This document shows, piece after piece, positions 16,489 to 25,937 of a stretch of DNA of 64,000 bases. A program made the translations under genes and the position numbers. The notes beneath the pieces were generated by a model. The model had not been told where the DNA came from. It was given only the letters and a program-made list of their open reading frames with translations, and made no database searches. Source of the DNA: Nitrosovibrio sp. Nv4 (GTDB lineage: Bacteria > Pseudomonadota > Gammaproteobacteria > Burkholderiales > Nitrosomonadaceae). Each line of letters starts with the position of its first letter. Within the stretch, counting starts at the first letter, position 1. The stretch lies in NCBI RefSeq assembly GCF_900215485.1, contig NZ_OCMZ01000001.1, forward strand, positions 1,550,001 through 1,614,000, given 5' to 3'.

Positions 16489-17949
16489 ATGGCTATCGAG
16501 TTCAAAAGCAACCTTGCTTCAACTTCGGTTCCGCTTAAACATTCCTGGGAACATACCGTGGGTAGCGGGCGTGCGTTGCTTGCGCTGCGCGCCGACTGGC
16601 AGGCGCAATTGATGCGGGCACATACCGAGCTCGGATTTCGTCACGTACGCTTTCATGGCCTGCTTGATGACGATATGGGTACGTTGGTCCGCCACGCCGG
16701 GAAAGCCCTCTACTCCTTTTTTAACGCGGATCAAATCAACGACTATCTGCTGTCTATCGGCATGAGGCCATTCGTCGAGCTTTCCTTTATGCCTTCGATG
16801 CTGTCTTCAGGTCGCTCTACCGTGTTTCAATATCGGGCCAACATTACTCCGCCCAAAAATTACCGGCAATGGGGAAAGCTTATCGACAGACTGGTACGTC
16901 ACTGGATTGACCGCTATGGATCGGATGAAATTGGCGAATGGTGCCTGGAGGTATGGAACGAACCCAACCTGAAGGCGTTCTGGACAGGCGGTAAAAAAGG
17001 TTACTACGCGCTTTACCGTACTACCGTCGAAACCATAAAAAATATAGATTCCGCGCTGAAAGTGGGTGGCCCCTCGAGCGCCCAGAGCGCCTGGATCCCA
17101 GAGTTTCTTGATTATTGTACTCAACACAAGCTCCCGGTTGATTTTGTCAGCACGCATTATTATCCCACCGACGCCTTTGGCCAAATTGGCGCCGACACAC
17201 TTACCCAGCTCGAACACGCACCACGGGATGTAATGAAAGAGAAGGCAGAAACCGCGAGCTTACAAGCCCGGGGCCTGTCGCTCTATTACACTGAATGGAA
17301 TGTTAGTTCGAATCCGCGCGATCCGTTACACGACGAGTCCTTTGCCGCCGCGTACGCCGCGAATATCGCGCTATCGGTTGACCCGTTTGTCAAGGGTTAC
17401 AGCTTCTGGACCTTTACTGATATTTTCGAGGAGAATTATTTTCCCAGCGTCCCTTTTCACGGCGGCTTCGGTCTCCTGAATCTGCACGGCATTCCCAAGC
17501 CAATCTATAGAGCGTTTCAGCTGCTGCATGGTTTAGGCGACAAACTCCATCAGGTGGAAGGCTCGCATGAAACAGTCAGCGTATGGATAAGTGGAGGAGA
17601 TAACGTCATTACCGTATTTATGACCAATTACGCCATGCCCCGCCATGAAATATGCCCGGTTTCTGTCCACGTGCAGCTAACTGGCGCACCGCGACCGTTG
17701 TCGGCGCACCTGATACGCATTGATGAAGACAACGTAAATCCGAAGCGCGTCTGGCAGGAAATGGGCGAGCCTGAATACCTGAACCTGCGTGACGTAGAGA
17801 CACTGCAATCCGCCTCGGTGCTGAACCCTGAGCCGTATCCATTGCGCGTCCTGGAAAATCGCATAGATTTCAATATCTCGATGCCGCCGCAATCGGTAGC
17901 AGCAATGAAAATTGAGTGTGCGCCCGGCAGCACACCTGAACGGTCCTGA
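16489..17949 (+). CDS. glycoside hydrolase family 39 protein
   Basis: A 486-residue protein with a TIM-barrel hydrolase signature. WNEPNLKAFW (about residue 164) carries the acid/base glutamate, and LYYTEWNVSS (about residue 268) carries the nucleophile glutamate. These are the GH39 motifs of beta-xylosidases and alpha-L-iduronidases. A C-terminal beta domain follows. No signal peptide is seen, so it should act in the cytoplasm. It lies 54 bp before a glucoamylase-like gene on the same strand, and the two probably form an operon for turning over an internal or imported glycan. Substrate not determinable. Confidence 0.85.
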   Translation: MAIEFKSNLASTSVPLKHSWEHTVGSGRALLALRADWQAQLMRAHTELGFRHVRFHGLLDDDMGTLVRHAGKALYSFFNADQINDYLLSIGMRPFVELSFMPSMLSSGRSTVFQYRANITPPKNYRQWGKLIDRLVRHWIDRYGSDEIGEWCLEVWNEPNLKAFWTGGKKGYYALYRTTVETIKNIDSALKVGGPSSAQSAWIPEFLDYCTQHKLPVDFVSTHYYPTDAFGQIGADTLTQLEHAPRDVMKEKAETASLQARGLSLYYTEWNVSSNPRDPLHDESFAAAYAANIALSVDPFVKGYSFWTFTDIFEENYFPSVPFHGGFGLLNLHGIPKPIYRAFQLLHGLGDKLHQVEGSHETVSVWISGGDNVITVFMTNYAMPRHEICPVSVHVQLTGAPRPLSAHLIRIDEDNVNPKRVWQEMGEPEYLNLRDVETLQSASVLNPEPYPLRVLENRIDFNISMPPQSVAAMKIECAPGSTPERS

Positions 17950-18003
17950 ACGAGGGACGCGAGAAGCGAGGTTGAAATTCCATGCCAGCGGTAAAACTTG
18001 ATC

Positions 18004-19323
18004 ATGCGCATACCTGAGCTCATAGCGTCCGAACAATCCAGGCAAGATGAGATGCTCATAAGTCTGCAGCAGGACTCGTTCGCATATTTCGTCCACAAAA
18101 TCAACCCCGCGAATGGACTCGTCCTGGACAAGTCGCATTCTGATTGGCCAGCAAGTATTGCCGCGGTGGGCCTCGCGCTCGCGGCCTATCCGGTTGGAGT
18201 TGAACGCGGTTTCATGACCCGGGAAGAGGCTGTGAAGCGTACGCTCATCGTGTTGAAGTTTTTCGCGAACGCACCCCATGGCCCCGAGCGCGATGCTACC
18301 GGGTACAAGGGTTTTTATTATCATTTCCTGGACATGAATACAGGAAAACGCGTCTGGAATTGCGAACTCTCCAGCGTCGACACTGCCTTCCTGATCGCCG
18401 GCATGCTCATTGCAAGGGCTTACTATAAACATGAGACGGAGGAGGAAGGGGAAATCCGCAAACTCGCAGATGAACTTTACAGGCGCGTTGATTGGCAATG
18501 GATGCAGAAGGGAGAGGCTGCGGTAAGCCATGGCTGGACGCCCGAAAAAGGTTTTCTGCCTTATCAGTGGACAGGTTATGACGAAGCGTTGATCCTCTAC
18601 CTGCTGGGATTGGGCTCACCCACGCATCCATTATCTGACGAAAGCTATGCGGCATGGACTTCAACCTACAAATGGAAAAAGATCTATGACATAGAGTTTC
18701 TTTATGCGGGACCGTTATTCATTCATCAGTTGTCGCATGCATGGATCGATTTTCGCGGAATTCGGGATTCATTCATGCGTGAGCGCGGTAGCGACTACTT
18801 CGAAAATTCTCGTTGCGCGACGCTCGTTCAGCAACGGTACGCGGCGCGTAACCCGCTCGAGTTCAAGCATTACAATGAATATTGCTGGGGTATAACTTCC
18901 AGCGACGGCCCCGGCCCTGTTGCCAGGCAGGTGGACGGCATCCTTCGGGTTTTTTATGATTACATCGGACGCGGCGCCCCCTATGGCCCGGATGATGGCA
19001 CATTAGCACCGTGGGCGGTGGTCGCTTCGCTCCCGTTCGCGCCCGATATTGTGCTCCCGACCATCGAGAACTACGAACGCATGAACCTGAGAGAAGCCCA
19101 GAAGTATGGCTACAAGGCCACGTTCAACCCCACCTTCCCGGTTGAGCCGTACCACGAATTCGGATGGGTATCGCCCTATCACTTTGGTTTGAACCAGGGA
19201 CCTATCGTCATGATGATTGAAAATTATCGCTCTGGATTGTTGTGGTCGCTGATGCGGCAATGCCCTTATCTGGTGACTGGTTTGCGCCGTGCAGGATTTC
19301 GTGGAGGCTGGCTGGAGGGTTAG
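18004..19323 (+). CDS. glucoamylase-like protein (COG5368 family)
   Basis: About 439 residues from the ATG at 18004. It shows the alpha/alpha-barrel features of the putative glucoamylase family: SLQQDSFAYFVHKINPANGLVLDKS near the start, WQWMQ, FLPYQWTGYDEALILYLLGLGSPTHPL, WGITSSDGPGP and a C-terminal GWVSPYHFGLNQGPIVMMIENYRSGLLW. The family probably hydrolyses beta- or alpha-glucans, but few members are characterised. There is no signal peptide. It follows the GH39 gene closely. Confidence 0.82.
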   Translation: MRIPELIASEQSRQDEMLISLQQDSFAYFVHKINPANGLVLDKSHSDWPASIAAVGLALAAYPVGVERGFMTREEAVKRTLIVLKFFANAPHGPERDATGYKGFYYHFLDMNTGKRVWNCELSSVDTAFLIAGMLIARAYYKHETEEEGEIRKLADELYRRVDWQWMQKGEAAVSHGWTPEKGFLPYQWTGYDEALILYLLGLGSPTHPLSDESYAAWTSTYKWKKIYDIEFLYAGPLFIHQLSHAWIDFRGIRDSFMRERGSDYFENSRCATLVQQRYAARNPLEFKHYNEYCWGITSSDGPGPVARQVDGILRVFYDYIGRGAPYGPDDGTLAPWAVVASLPFAPDIVLPTIENYERMNLREAQKYGYKATFNPTFPVEPYHEFGWVSPYHFGLNQGPIVMMIENYRSGLLWSLMRQCPYLVTGLRRAGFRGGWLEG

Positions 19324-19643
19324 AGAGGAACTGCCCTTCCGAGCGTTGAATCATCATACTGGCTAGTGCAGTCAACCTTTCTGCATTGCGAAGCTGCGGA
19401 CACTCAGTGTGACCAAGTGTCATCTGTTTAACTTATCCGATGGCTCGTTCAACCCGAGACGCAATATGAATAAGGAATATGTATGTCAGCGAACGGAGCG
19501 GCTCTGGGAAGTGTTTAAAATTCAGGAAGGTCAGGTACGGAGTTTGGAAGAAGATTGTTAATGGAACATGCTTGACCTGCTGTTTCAGTTGGATTGAGCG
19601 GATCCAGTGCCATAACCCCTTTCACGATTGTTAGGAGGATAAC
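19324..19643. other. intergenic region upstream of crystallin gene
   Basis: About 320 bp with no gene or RNA I can support. Its 3' end carries the AGGAGG site of the crystallin-like gene. Confidence 0.5.
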
Positions 19644-20168
19644 ATGAATATTTCGATACAGAAGAACTCCCGCGATTTTTTGGCTGCCCTCGCAGTGGTG
19701 TTTGGCGTATGCGCCGCAACTGGCGTTGGCGCGCAAGAGCTGCCTGATAGACCAATAATGAATAAAAAGCCGGAGCCCACGGACAAGAGCAAACCACGGT
19801 CCGGAACCAGGGATGGCCCGACGACTGTTCAGGTGCCGATATTGATGCTAGTCCCGGTTGAGGTTTCGACCGATCTGGAAAGAAAAGGATGCTGGGTGAA
19901 GTTTTATGAAAAGAAAAATTATGAAGGCGACAGCTTGACGCTCGCAGGTCCGCTGAATTTGCCACGGCTGATCGGCCCCTTCGGAAGTGATTGGGAGAAC
20001 AAGGTTCGCAGCCTCAAAACCGGGCCCAGGGCCGGCGTCACCATTTATGACAATCGAGACTTCAGAGACCAGAATAAATTTATCGAGGCAAACGGAAGCG
20101 TTCCGGACATGTCGGAAAAGATGGGATTTTTCGATGATTTCCGTTCAATGATGTTGAGTTGTAAATAG
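19644..20168 (+). CDS. secreted beta/gamma-crystallin family protein
   Basis: A 174-residue protein with a near-ideal AGGAGG ribosome-binding site. The signal peptide ends at VGAQE, then a proline/lysine-rich linker (residues about 28-60) leads to one beta/gamma-crystallin domain with paired Greek-key motifs: CWVKFYEKKNYEGDSLTLAGP and GVTIYDNRDFRDQNKFIEANGS. Such domains often bind calcium through D/N-x-x-S sites. Two cysteines (near the domain start and the C-terminus) could close the fold. A stress or surface structural role is plausible, but no function can be assigned. Confidence 0.82.
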   Translation: MNISIQKNSRDFLAALAVVFGVCAATGVGAQELPDRPIMNKKPEPTDKSKPRSGTRDGPTTVQVPILMLVPVEVSTDLERKGCWVKFYEKKNYEGDSLTLAGPLNLPRLIGPFGSDWENKVRSLKTGPRAGVTIYDNRDFRDQNKFIEANGSVPDMSEKMGFFDDFRSMMLSCK

Positions 20169-20171
20169 GCG

Positions 20172-20550
20172 CCCTAAAGCGTCGTCCGAGGGGCCCCGCG
20201 AAGCGGGGATCGGGCAGCGTCAGGGCGCGGCGACCGTAGGGCGCCTACATCCGCTACGGGATCGCACCTTCCTTCGGAAGGCACTGCTTCGCCCCTCGCG
20301 GCTGGCCCCAAAGCCTCGTCCGAGGGGCTCCGCGGAGCGGGGATCGGGCAGCGTCAGGGCGCGGCGACCGTAGGGCGCCTACATCCGCTACGGGATCGCA
20401 CCTTCCTTCGGAAGGCACTGCTTCGCCCTTCGCGGCTGGCCCCAAAGCCTCGTCCGAGGGGGCTCCGCGGAGCGGGGATCGGGCAGCGTTGGGGCGTGGC
20501 GGCCGCAGGACGCCTACAATTCCGCTGCGGGTCGTACCTTGGCGCATCAA
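20172..20550. repeat. 134-bp tandem repeat, about 2.7 copies
   Basis: A GC-rich unit repeats with an exact 134-bp period: the landmark CGTCCGAGG occurs at 20183, 20317 and 20451. The first two copies are nearly identical, and the third is truncated and more diverged. Each unit contains strong hairpins such as CCCCGCgaaGCGGGG and CCTTCCttcGGAAGG. It fills the space between the convergent crystallin and hydrolase genes. The open frames through it are by-products of the repeat, not genes. Confidence 0.85.
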
Positions 20551-21236
20551 GGTCGGCAGAAATCGAGAACAACGCGTTTGAGAATGTGCAAGCGGCGGTG
20601 AAAAAAATGTTCTGCGCCGGGTACCACGACGACCGGTAATTCCTGAGGGGCAGCCCAGTCCAGCACGGTTTTCAGAGGGACTGTTTCGTCCTGGTCGCCG
20701 TGAATGATCAGAACCCCGGGTGCATGCTCAATGTCGTTTTTAGTGCCTGGGTAGGCGATATGGGGGGCGTTCAATCGCTGAACCGCTGGCGCTACCAATA
20801 CTACTTTCTGTGGCTTGATCCGTTGGGCTGCGTAGGCCTGGATGGCTCCGCCGAAAGAAAAGCCCGCCAGCAACAGTGGCATGGACATATCCAGGCGCGC
20901 TGCGAACTGACTATTGACAGTTTCCACTACCGCAAGCACATCCTCCGTTTCTCCTTCGCCATGGTCTTCGCCAGAATTACGTGCGCCTTCGCTTTGTTCC
21001 ACGCCGCGAAAATTGAACTTGACCGTTATAAATCCCGACTCAAGAAAAGATTTGAACAAGGTGTGCACCACCTTGTTGTTCATGGTCCCGCCATACAACG
21101 GATGAGGGTGCGCGACTACAGCAATCCCGCGCGGGGGGCTTGAATCAGGCTCGGCAATATCTGTTTCCAGCTTTCCTGCCGGACCATTAATGAAAAATTT
21201 CTGGGGAGCGCGGGGATTCAAAAAGGACCCAGCCAT
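20547..21236 (-). CDS. alpha/beta hydrolase (COG2945 type)
   Basis: A 229-residue cytoplasmic hydrolase with the motifs of the COG2945 dienelactone-hydrolase-like group: VVAHPHPLYGGTMNNKVV, NFRGVEQSEG, the nucleophile elbow GFSFGG, a GDQDETVP acid segment and the catalytic His in GAEHFFH. The substrate is unknown. The 2Fe-2S protein gene lies 47 bp upstream on the same strand, so co-transcription is likely. Its 3' end abuts the 134-bp repeat. Confidence 0.85.
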   Translation of the reverse strand: MAGSFLNPRAPQKFFINGPAGKLETDIAEPDSSPPRGIAVVAHPHPLYGGTMNNKVVHTLFKSFLESGFITVKFNFRGVEQSEGARNSGEDHGEGETEDVLAVVETVNSQFAARLDMSMPLLLAGFSFGGAIQAYAAQRIKPQKVVLVAPAVQRLNAPHIAYPGTKNDIEHAPGVLIIHGDQDETVPLKTVLDWAAPQELPVVVVPGAEHFFHRRLHILKRVVLDFCRP

Positions 21237-21283
21237 ACAGTAATTGAAAGGATACGGGGAATCTCTGAACAGTTCCGTTAATT

Positions 21284-21595
21284 CTAAATTCGCAATCGCT
21301 CGACCACGCGTCCGTTTTTCAAATGCTCCTCGATGATCTCATCAATATCTTCCTTATCCACATAGGTATACCAGACGTCTTCGGGATACACCACGATAAC
21401 CGGGCCTTCATTGCAACGGTCGAGGCAGCCAGCATTGTTAATCCTCACTCTCCTGCTCTTGCCGTCGAGTTTTAGCGCTTTGATGCGCGCCTTGGCGTAA
21501 TCGCGCATGGCCTGAGCCCCAAAATTATTACAACATAATGCTCCCGCTTCGCGCTGGTTTACGCAGAAAAATACATGTCGTAGATAGTAGCTCAT
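21284..21595 (-). CDS. thioredoxin-like [2Fe-2S] ferredoxin
   Basis: A 103-residue protein of the thioredoxin-fold 2Fe-2S ferredoxin family. The cluster ligands are expected among Cys11, the Cys21/Cys22 pair, Cys57 (NNAGCLDRC) and Cys61, followed by the conserved EGPVIVVYPEDVWY strand. It would act as a small electron carrier. It precedes the alpha/beta hydrolase gene on the same strand. Confidence 0.85.
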   Translation of the reverse strand: MSYYLRHVFFCVNQREAGALCCNNFGAQAMRDYAKARIKALKLDGKSRRVRINNAGCLDRCNEGPVIVVYPEDVWYTYVDKEDIDEIIEEHLKNGRVVERLRI

Positions 21596-21747
21596 GAGAA
21601 TGTTCGAGGAAATTGGATGAATAAGGATTATACCGGAACCGTGTTGTCTTCTCAGGCTGATCAGTTTACCGCCCGAACATCACCGGGCTTTACCTGCTTG
21701 TGCAGAGATTGTGACGATACTCCGCGACTTTTTTTCAATTTCCCCTG

Positions 21748-22866
21748 CTATCTCAATTTTATTTCGGTCCACAGGCGGCTCAACAGCCGCCGTTGTTTGC
21801 GGTCCAGGTCGCGCAGCATTTCCAGTCGAGTGAGCAGTTCCGGATCCGGAAATATCGCTTCGTTACGCGCGATTTCCGGCCGGATATATTGCATCGCATC
21901 CATGTTGGGATTGCCGGAGCCTATAAGGTTGGTGAGCTCAGCGGAATTCTTGCCATCCAGCATGAAATTGATGAATTGATGGGCGAGATCAGGCCGGCTT
22001 CCGCTTCGATGCAGTACCATGCTATCGAGTGCCAGAACTGCCCCTTCCTTCGGCGTCGAGTAGCCGATGGTGAATCTTCGCCCGGTTTTTTTTGCATCGA
22101 ACGCCGCCTGAAACATGTCGTTGGAATAGCCGTGCGCAACCCAAAGATTGCCTACCGCCAGTTCCTTGACATAACTGGTATTGCTGAAGGCTGCCCAGTA
22201 AGGCTTGGCGCGAACAATAAGGTCGGCCGCTTCCTGCCAGTGGTTCTCATCGACATCGTTAACTGAATAGCCCAGATACTTCAGCGCCGCGGCCATTAAC
22301 TCGCGCTGGCTATCAAGCACTGTGACGCGGCCCCTGATTTTTTCGAGGTATTCCGGTTCGAAAATAATTGCCCAGGTGTCGACAGGCAGGCCGAGTTCGC
22401 TTATCTTCTCCTGGTTGAAGCCGAGCAGGGTCAGCGTATAGGCGTAAGGTACGGAATATTTGTTGCCGGGATCGAATGCGGTGTCGAGATATGCGGGATT
22501 GATATTCTCGAGATTGGGCAATAGCGATTTATCGAGCGGCTTCAGCGCACCCTGACGGATCAGGGCATCCATCGCATTTCCGGTGGGGACGATGAGATCA
22601 TATCCTGTCGCTCCCGCCGCCAGCTTCGCCAGCATTTCCTCATTATCGGAATAATAATCCTGCGAGAGTTCGCAATTGCAGAATGCTTCGAAGCGATCCA
22701 TCGTTTCCGGCGCGATGTAATTATTCCAGTTGAACAGATGCAGAACGTTTTTCGCGCCATCGATCGTGTGTTGATCGTGTCTGGCGCAGCCTGTCGAAAA
22801 CAGGACCAGCCAGGCGAGCAAGAACACAAGCGATACCGGAGATCCCATGGTACGCAGCCCGTTCAT
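21748..22866 (-). CDS. potD: polyamine ABC transporter, substrate-binding lipoprotein
   Basis: A 372-residue periplasmic binding protein. Its signal peptide ends in a lipobox (FSTGC), which predicts a lipoprotein, unlike soluble E. coli PotD. LHLFNWNNYIAPETMDRFE at the mature N-terminus is the PotD/PotF hallmark. The start overlaps the potC stop by 4 bp (ATGA). It is last in a potA-potB-potC-potD order. The family captures putrescine or spermidine; which one is not readable here. Confidence 0.9.
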   Translation of the reverse strand: MNGLRTMGSPVSLVFLLAWLVLFSTGCARHDQHTIDGAKNVLHLFNWNNYIAPETMDRFEAFCNCELSQDYYSDNEEMLAKLAAGATGYDLIVPTGNAMDALIRQGALKPLDKSLLPNLENINPAYLDTAFDPGNKYSVPYAYTLTLLGFNQEKISELGLPVDTWAIIFEPEYLEKIRGRVTVLDSQRELMAAALKYLGYSVNDVDENHWQEAADLIVRAKPYWAAFSNTSYVKELAVGNLWVAHGYSNDMFQAAFDAKKTGRRFTIGYSTPKEGAVLALDSMVLHRSGSRPDLAHQFINFMLDGKNSAELTNLIGSGNPNMDAMQYIRPEIARNEAIFPDPELLTRLEMLRDLDRKQRRLLSRLWTEIKLR

Positions 22867-23663
22867 TTTCCCGCTTCGTCAAGAGACATCGTTCTGGCTG
22901 AAGCGCGTGCTTCCAGCCGGAACGCGAAAATGATCATGACCAGCGTGAGCAGCATCAGTAATGTGGAGATGGCATTTACTTCGGGTGTCACGGCGACTTT
23001 TATCATGGTATATATCTGGATGGGCAGAATGGGTTCGCCAACCCCTTTGGTAAAGAAGGTAATGACAAAGTCATCAATGGACAAGGTAAACGACATCAAG
23101 GCGCCCGCGACTACCGCCGGCATGATAAGCGGCAATGTGACAAGACGGAAAGTCTGCCACGGGGATGCGCCCAGATCGCGCGCAGCCTCAAAGATGCTCT
23201 CGTCCATGCCCTGGAGTCGCGCCCGCACAATGATCGCGACGAATCCGATGCAGAATGTGGTATGCGCGATGATGATGGATACCATGCCGAGCGTTAAATT
23301 CAGGACCTGCAAAAAGAATAGTAGTAACGATACACCCAGCAGGATTTCGGGCATTGCCACCGGTGTGAATACCAATACCGGCAATACCTTGAGCTTGTAC
23401 CGGTGTATCGCCAGGCCAGCCATGGTGCCGAGCAGGGTGGCGCTGAAACTCGCGCTCAATGCGATAATCAGGGAATTACGCGCGGCAGCGAGCATTTCAG
23501 TATTGTTGAGCAGCGCTTTATACCAGGACAATGTAAAGCCGACCCACTCTGCATTCAGTTTGGAATCGTTGAACGAATACAGAACCACGATAGCGAGCGG
23601 AATGTACAGAAAGGCGTAAGTCAGCACAGCCGCGGACCACAGCCAGATATTGCTGCGGCTCAT
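22863..23663 (-). CDS. potC: polyamine ABC transporter permease (PotC/PotI)
   Basis: A 266-residue inner-membrane permease with six predicted helices. The EAA loop, EAARDLGASPWQTFRLVTLPLIMPAVVAG, contacts the ATPase. The N-terminal LYSFNDSKLNAEWVGFTLSWY is typical of PotC/PotI. It starts 1 bp after potB and overlaps potD by 4 bp, so it lies inside a tightly coupled operon. Confidence 0.92.
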   Translation of the reverse strand: MSRSNIWLWSAAVLTYAFLYIPLAIVVLYSFNDSKLNAEWVGFTLSWYKALLNNTEMLAAARNSLIIALSASFSATLLGTMAGLAIHRYKLKVLPVLVFTPVAMPEILLGVSLLLFFLQVLNLTLGMVSIIIAHTTFCIGFVAIIVRARLQGMDESIFEAARDLGASPWQTFRLVTLPLIMPAVVAGALMSFTLSIDDFVITFFTKGVGEPILPIQIYTMIKVAVTPEVNAISTLLMLLTLVMIIFAFRLEARASARTMSLDEAGK

Positions 23664-23664
23664 G

Positions 23665-24576
23665 CTACGCTCTCTGCCCGGCAGCGAAACGCGAGAACCA
23701 TGTGGCCAGTCCTGCGACGGATAGCACCGCCAGTGTCAGCATGATCGACAGCACTGAACCAAAAGGCCAATCGCGGGTGCCGAGGAATTGATCCTTGATG
23801 AGGTTGCCGATAAGAATATCCCCCGTGCCGCCAAGTATTTCCGGCACCGCGAACATGCCGAGTACAGGGATGAATACCAGTGCCGAACCCGAAAATACGC
23901 CCGGTAAAGAAAGCGGCCAGGTGACGCGCCAAAAGCGCTGCCAGCTGTTCGCGCCCAGATCCTGTGCCGCATCCAGGAGCGAGGGATCATGCTTTTCAAG
24001 ATTTGTATAAAGAGGCAGCACCATGAACGGCAGGTGTACATAGACCATGCCTACCAATACTGCGAAAGACGAGAACAACAGCGTTACCGGGGGGATACCC
24101 AAGGCGCCGAGAATAGCGTTGATAAAATGGCTAAGTCCGGATTCCGGTCCAAGAATGATCATCCAGGCATAAATGCGGATAAGAAAATTGCTGGCGAACG
24201 GCAGCACCACCAGCAGTACCATCAGATTGCGGAAACGTTTCTTGCTGCGCGCGATCAGTATCGCCAGCGGATAAGCCATGATGAGACAAATCAGCGTGGT
24301 AGCTGACGCAACAACGAAGGATTTGAGGAAAATCTCAGCGTAAAGAATGTCGCCGAAAAAGAACTGATAGGCCTCGGCCGTAAGGCCGTGCTCGCCGGCG
24401 ACTGTATCCCCGGGCGGGGTGACAGGAGCCAGCCCTCCGAACTCACCCGGGAAACGGAACGAGGTCAGGATCATGATCAGACTGGGAGCGACGAAGAATA
24501 TCACCAGGAACAACAGCGGTGGTCCACCTACCAAAAATCTGGCGAGGCGCGCATCTCCGGCGCCCTTGTTAATCAT
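23665..24576 (-). CDS. potB: polyamine ABC transporter permease (PotB/PotH)
   Basis: About 303 residues from the ATG at 24576, which overlaps the potA stop by 8 bp; a longer in-frame start at 24597 is possible but has no better ribosome-binding site. It has six membrane helices and the EAA-type loop LLDAAQDLGANSWQRFWRVTWPLSLPG. With PotC it forms the transmembrane channel. Confidence 0.92.
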   Translation of the reverse strand: MINKGAGDARLARFLVGGPPLLFLVIFFVAPSLIMILTSFRFPGEFGGLAPVTPPGDTVAGEHGLTAEAYQFFFGDILYAEIFLKSFVVASATTLICLIMAYPLAILIARSKKRFRNLMVLLVVLPFASNFLIRIYAWMIILGPESGLSHFINAILGALGIPPVTLLFSSFAVLVGMVYVHLPFMVLPLYTNLEKHDPSLLDAAQDLGANSWQRFWRVTWPLSLPGVFSGSALVFIPVLGMFAVPEILGGTGDILIGNLIKDQFLGTRDWPFGSVLSIMLTLAVLSVAGLATWFSRFAAGQRA

Positions 24577-25654
24577 TGAGAAAAATACCTGCGTCATGGC
24601 GCCAGGAGACGCCTACTTGATCCCCCACCTCGAAAAAGGTGGCTCGTCCCGGCGCCGAATTGGGAAGCAAAGCCTCGATATAAGTTCCATTGGAAAGCTC
24701 CACGATATAAGTGGTGACATCCCCCACGTACAGAAAATCGTGCACCTTGCCGAGGAAATGATTCTTTAGATGCGGCTCGCCCGAAGGATGGGAAATACGA
24801 ACCTGTTCAGGGCGAATTGCCATAACGCCGTTATCACCGACTTTTACGCCCGCGTTACCCGCAGCCATCACTTCGCCTAAATCTTTCACATCGAGCTTTA
24901 AATACGAAGGCGCCGCTTCCACCACATGTGCGTTCATCATGCTGATCTTGCCGATGAAATCCGCGACGAAACGATTTCTCGGAAAACTATAGATTCTGGA
25001 GGGCTCGTCAATTTGTTCAACATTGCCGCGATTCATCACTGCGATGCGATGCGACAGCGCCAGCGCTTCATCTTGCGCATGCGTGACAAAAACGAACGTA
25101 ATCCCCAGCTCCTTCTGAAGATTAATGAGTTCGATCTGCATCTCCTCACGCAGCTTTGCGTCGAGCGCGCCCAGCGGTTCGTCCAGCAACAGCAGACGGG
25201 GGCGATTGACGAGTCCTCTCGCGAACGCCACGCGCTGTTTCTGCCCGCCTGACAATTCGTGAGGAAAACGGCTGCCAAAATTCGGCAAGCGCACACTGTC
25301 CAGAGCCTCTCCGACTCTGGCTTTTATTTCCTGGGGTGTCTTGCCTGCCATCTTGAGTGGAAAAGCGATATTGTCCGCTACCGTCATATGCGGAAACAAT
25401 GCATAGGTCTGGAATACAGTATGGACAGGTCGTTTTTCGGGTGGAGTGCCGACCATATCCGTGCCGTCCAGCAGAATTTGACCCGAATCAGGGAGATCGA
25501 ATCCCGCTATCATGCGCAGGAGCGTCGTTTTGCCACAGCCGGATGGTCCGAGCAAGGTGAAGAATTCGCCGGCCTTCACGCTGACGCTGACATTATCGAC
25601 CGCCGTGTAGTTGCTAAAGCGCCGTGTCACATTACGGATTTCCAGGAGCGCCAT
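24569..25654 (-). CDS. potA: polyamine ABC transporter ATP-binding protein
   Basis: A 361-residue ATPase with Walker A GPSGCGKTT, signature LSGGQKQR, Walker B LLLLDEPLGALD, a switch His in VFVTHAQDEAL and a C-terminal TOBE-type domain with AIRPEQVRIS. It is first in the operon. The roughly 280 bp upstream separates it from the ubiB stop on the same strand and contains no other gene. Confidence 0.93.
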   Translation of the reverse strand: MALLEIRNVTRRFSNYTAVDNVSVSVKAGEFFTLLGPSGCGKTTLLRMIAGFDLPDSGQILLDGTDMVGTPPEKRPVHTVFQTYALFPHMTVADNIAFPLKMAGKTPQEIKARVGEALDSVRLPNFGSRFPHELSGGQKQRVAFARGLVNRPRLLLLDEPLGALDAKLREEMQIELINLQKELGITFVFVTHAQDEALALSHRIAVMNRGNVEQIDEPSRIYSFPRNRFVADFIGKISMMNAHVVEAAPSYLKLDVKDLGEVMAAGNAGVKVGDNGVMAIRPEQVRISHPSGEPHLKNHFLGKVHDFLYVGDVTTYIVELSNGTYIEALLPNSAPGRATFFEVGDQVGVSWRHDAGIFLND

Positions 25655-25937
25655 TGTCGTCCCAAATTAAAGTAAAAAAGCTGAAATTTTACCAAAATTC
25701 GTTTATGGATTGACTAGCACTCCCTTGGATCATTTGCCGCCGCTTGGATCATTGCCCTGAAGGGCTTCTCGGGGAAGGAGATGGGTGGGCGGAATTATCG
25801 TTTCGTCAGAAAGATGCGGATATTGCCGGAATTGGCCCAGGAGCACTCAGGAGTAAAATACGTTCGCTAGTCATTGTTTCCCAAAGCTGAAGTAGTACCG
25901 GCGGAAGAGAATGTAAAACAAAATGAATTATCAAACC

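Noticed and set aside
20254-20550. A 98-residue protein within the 134-bp repeat
   Set aside because: Its sequence is only the translated tandem repeat, with no ribosome-binding site or family resemblance.
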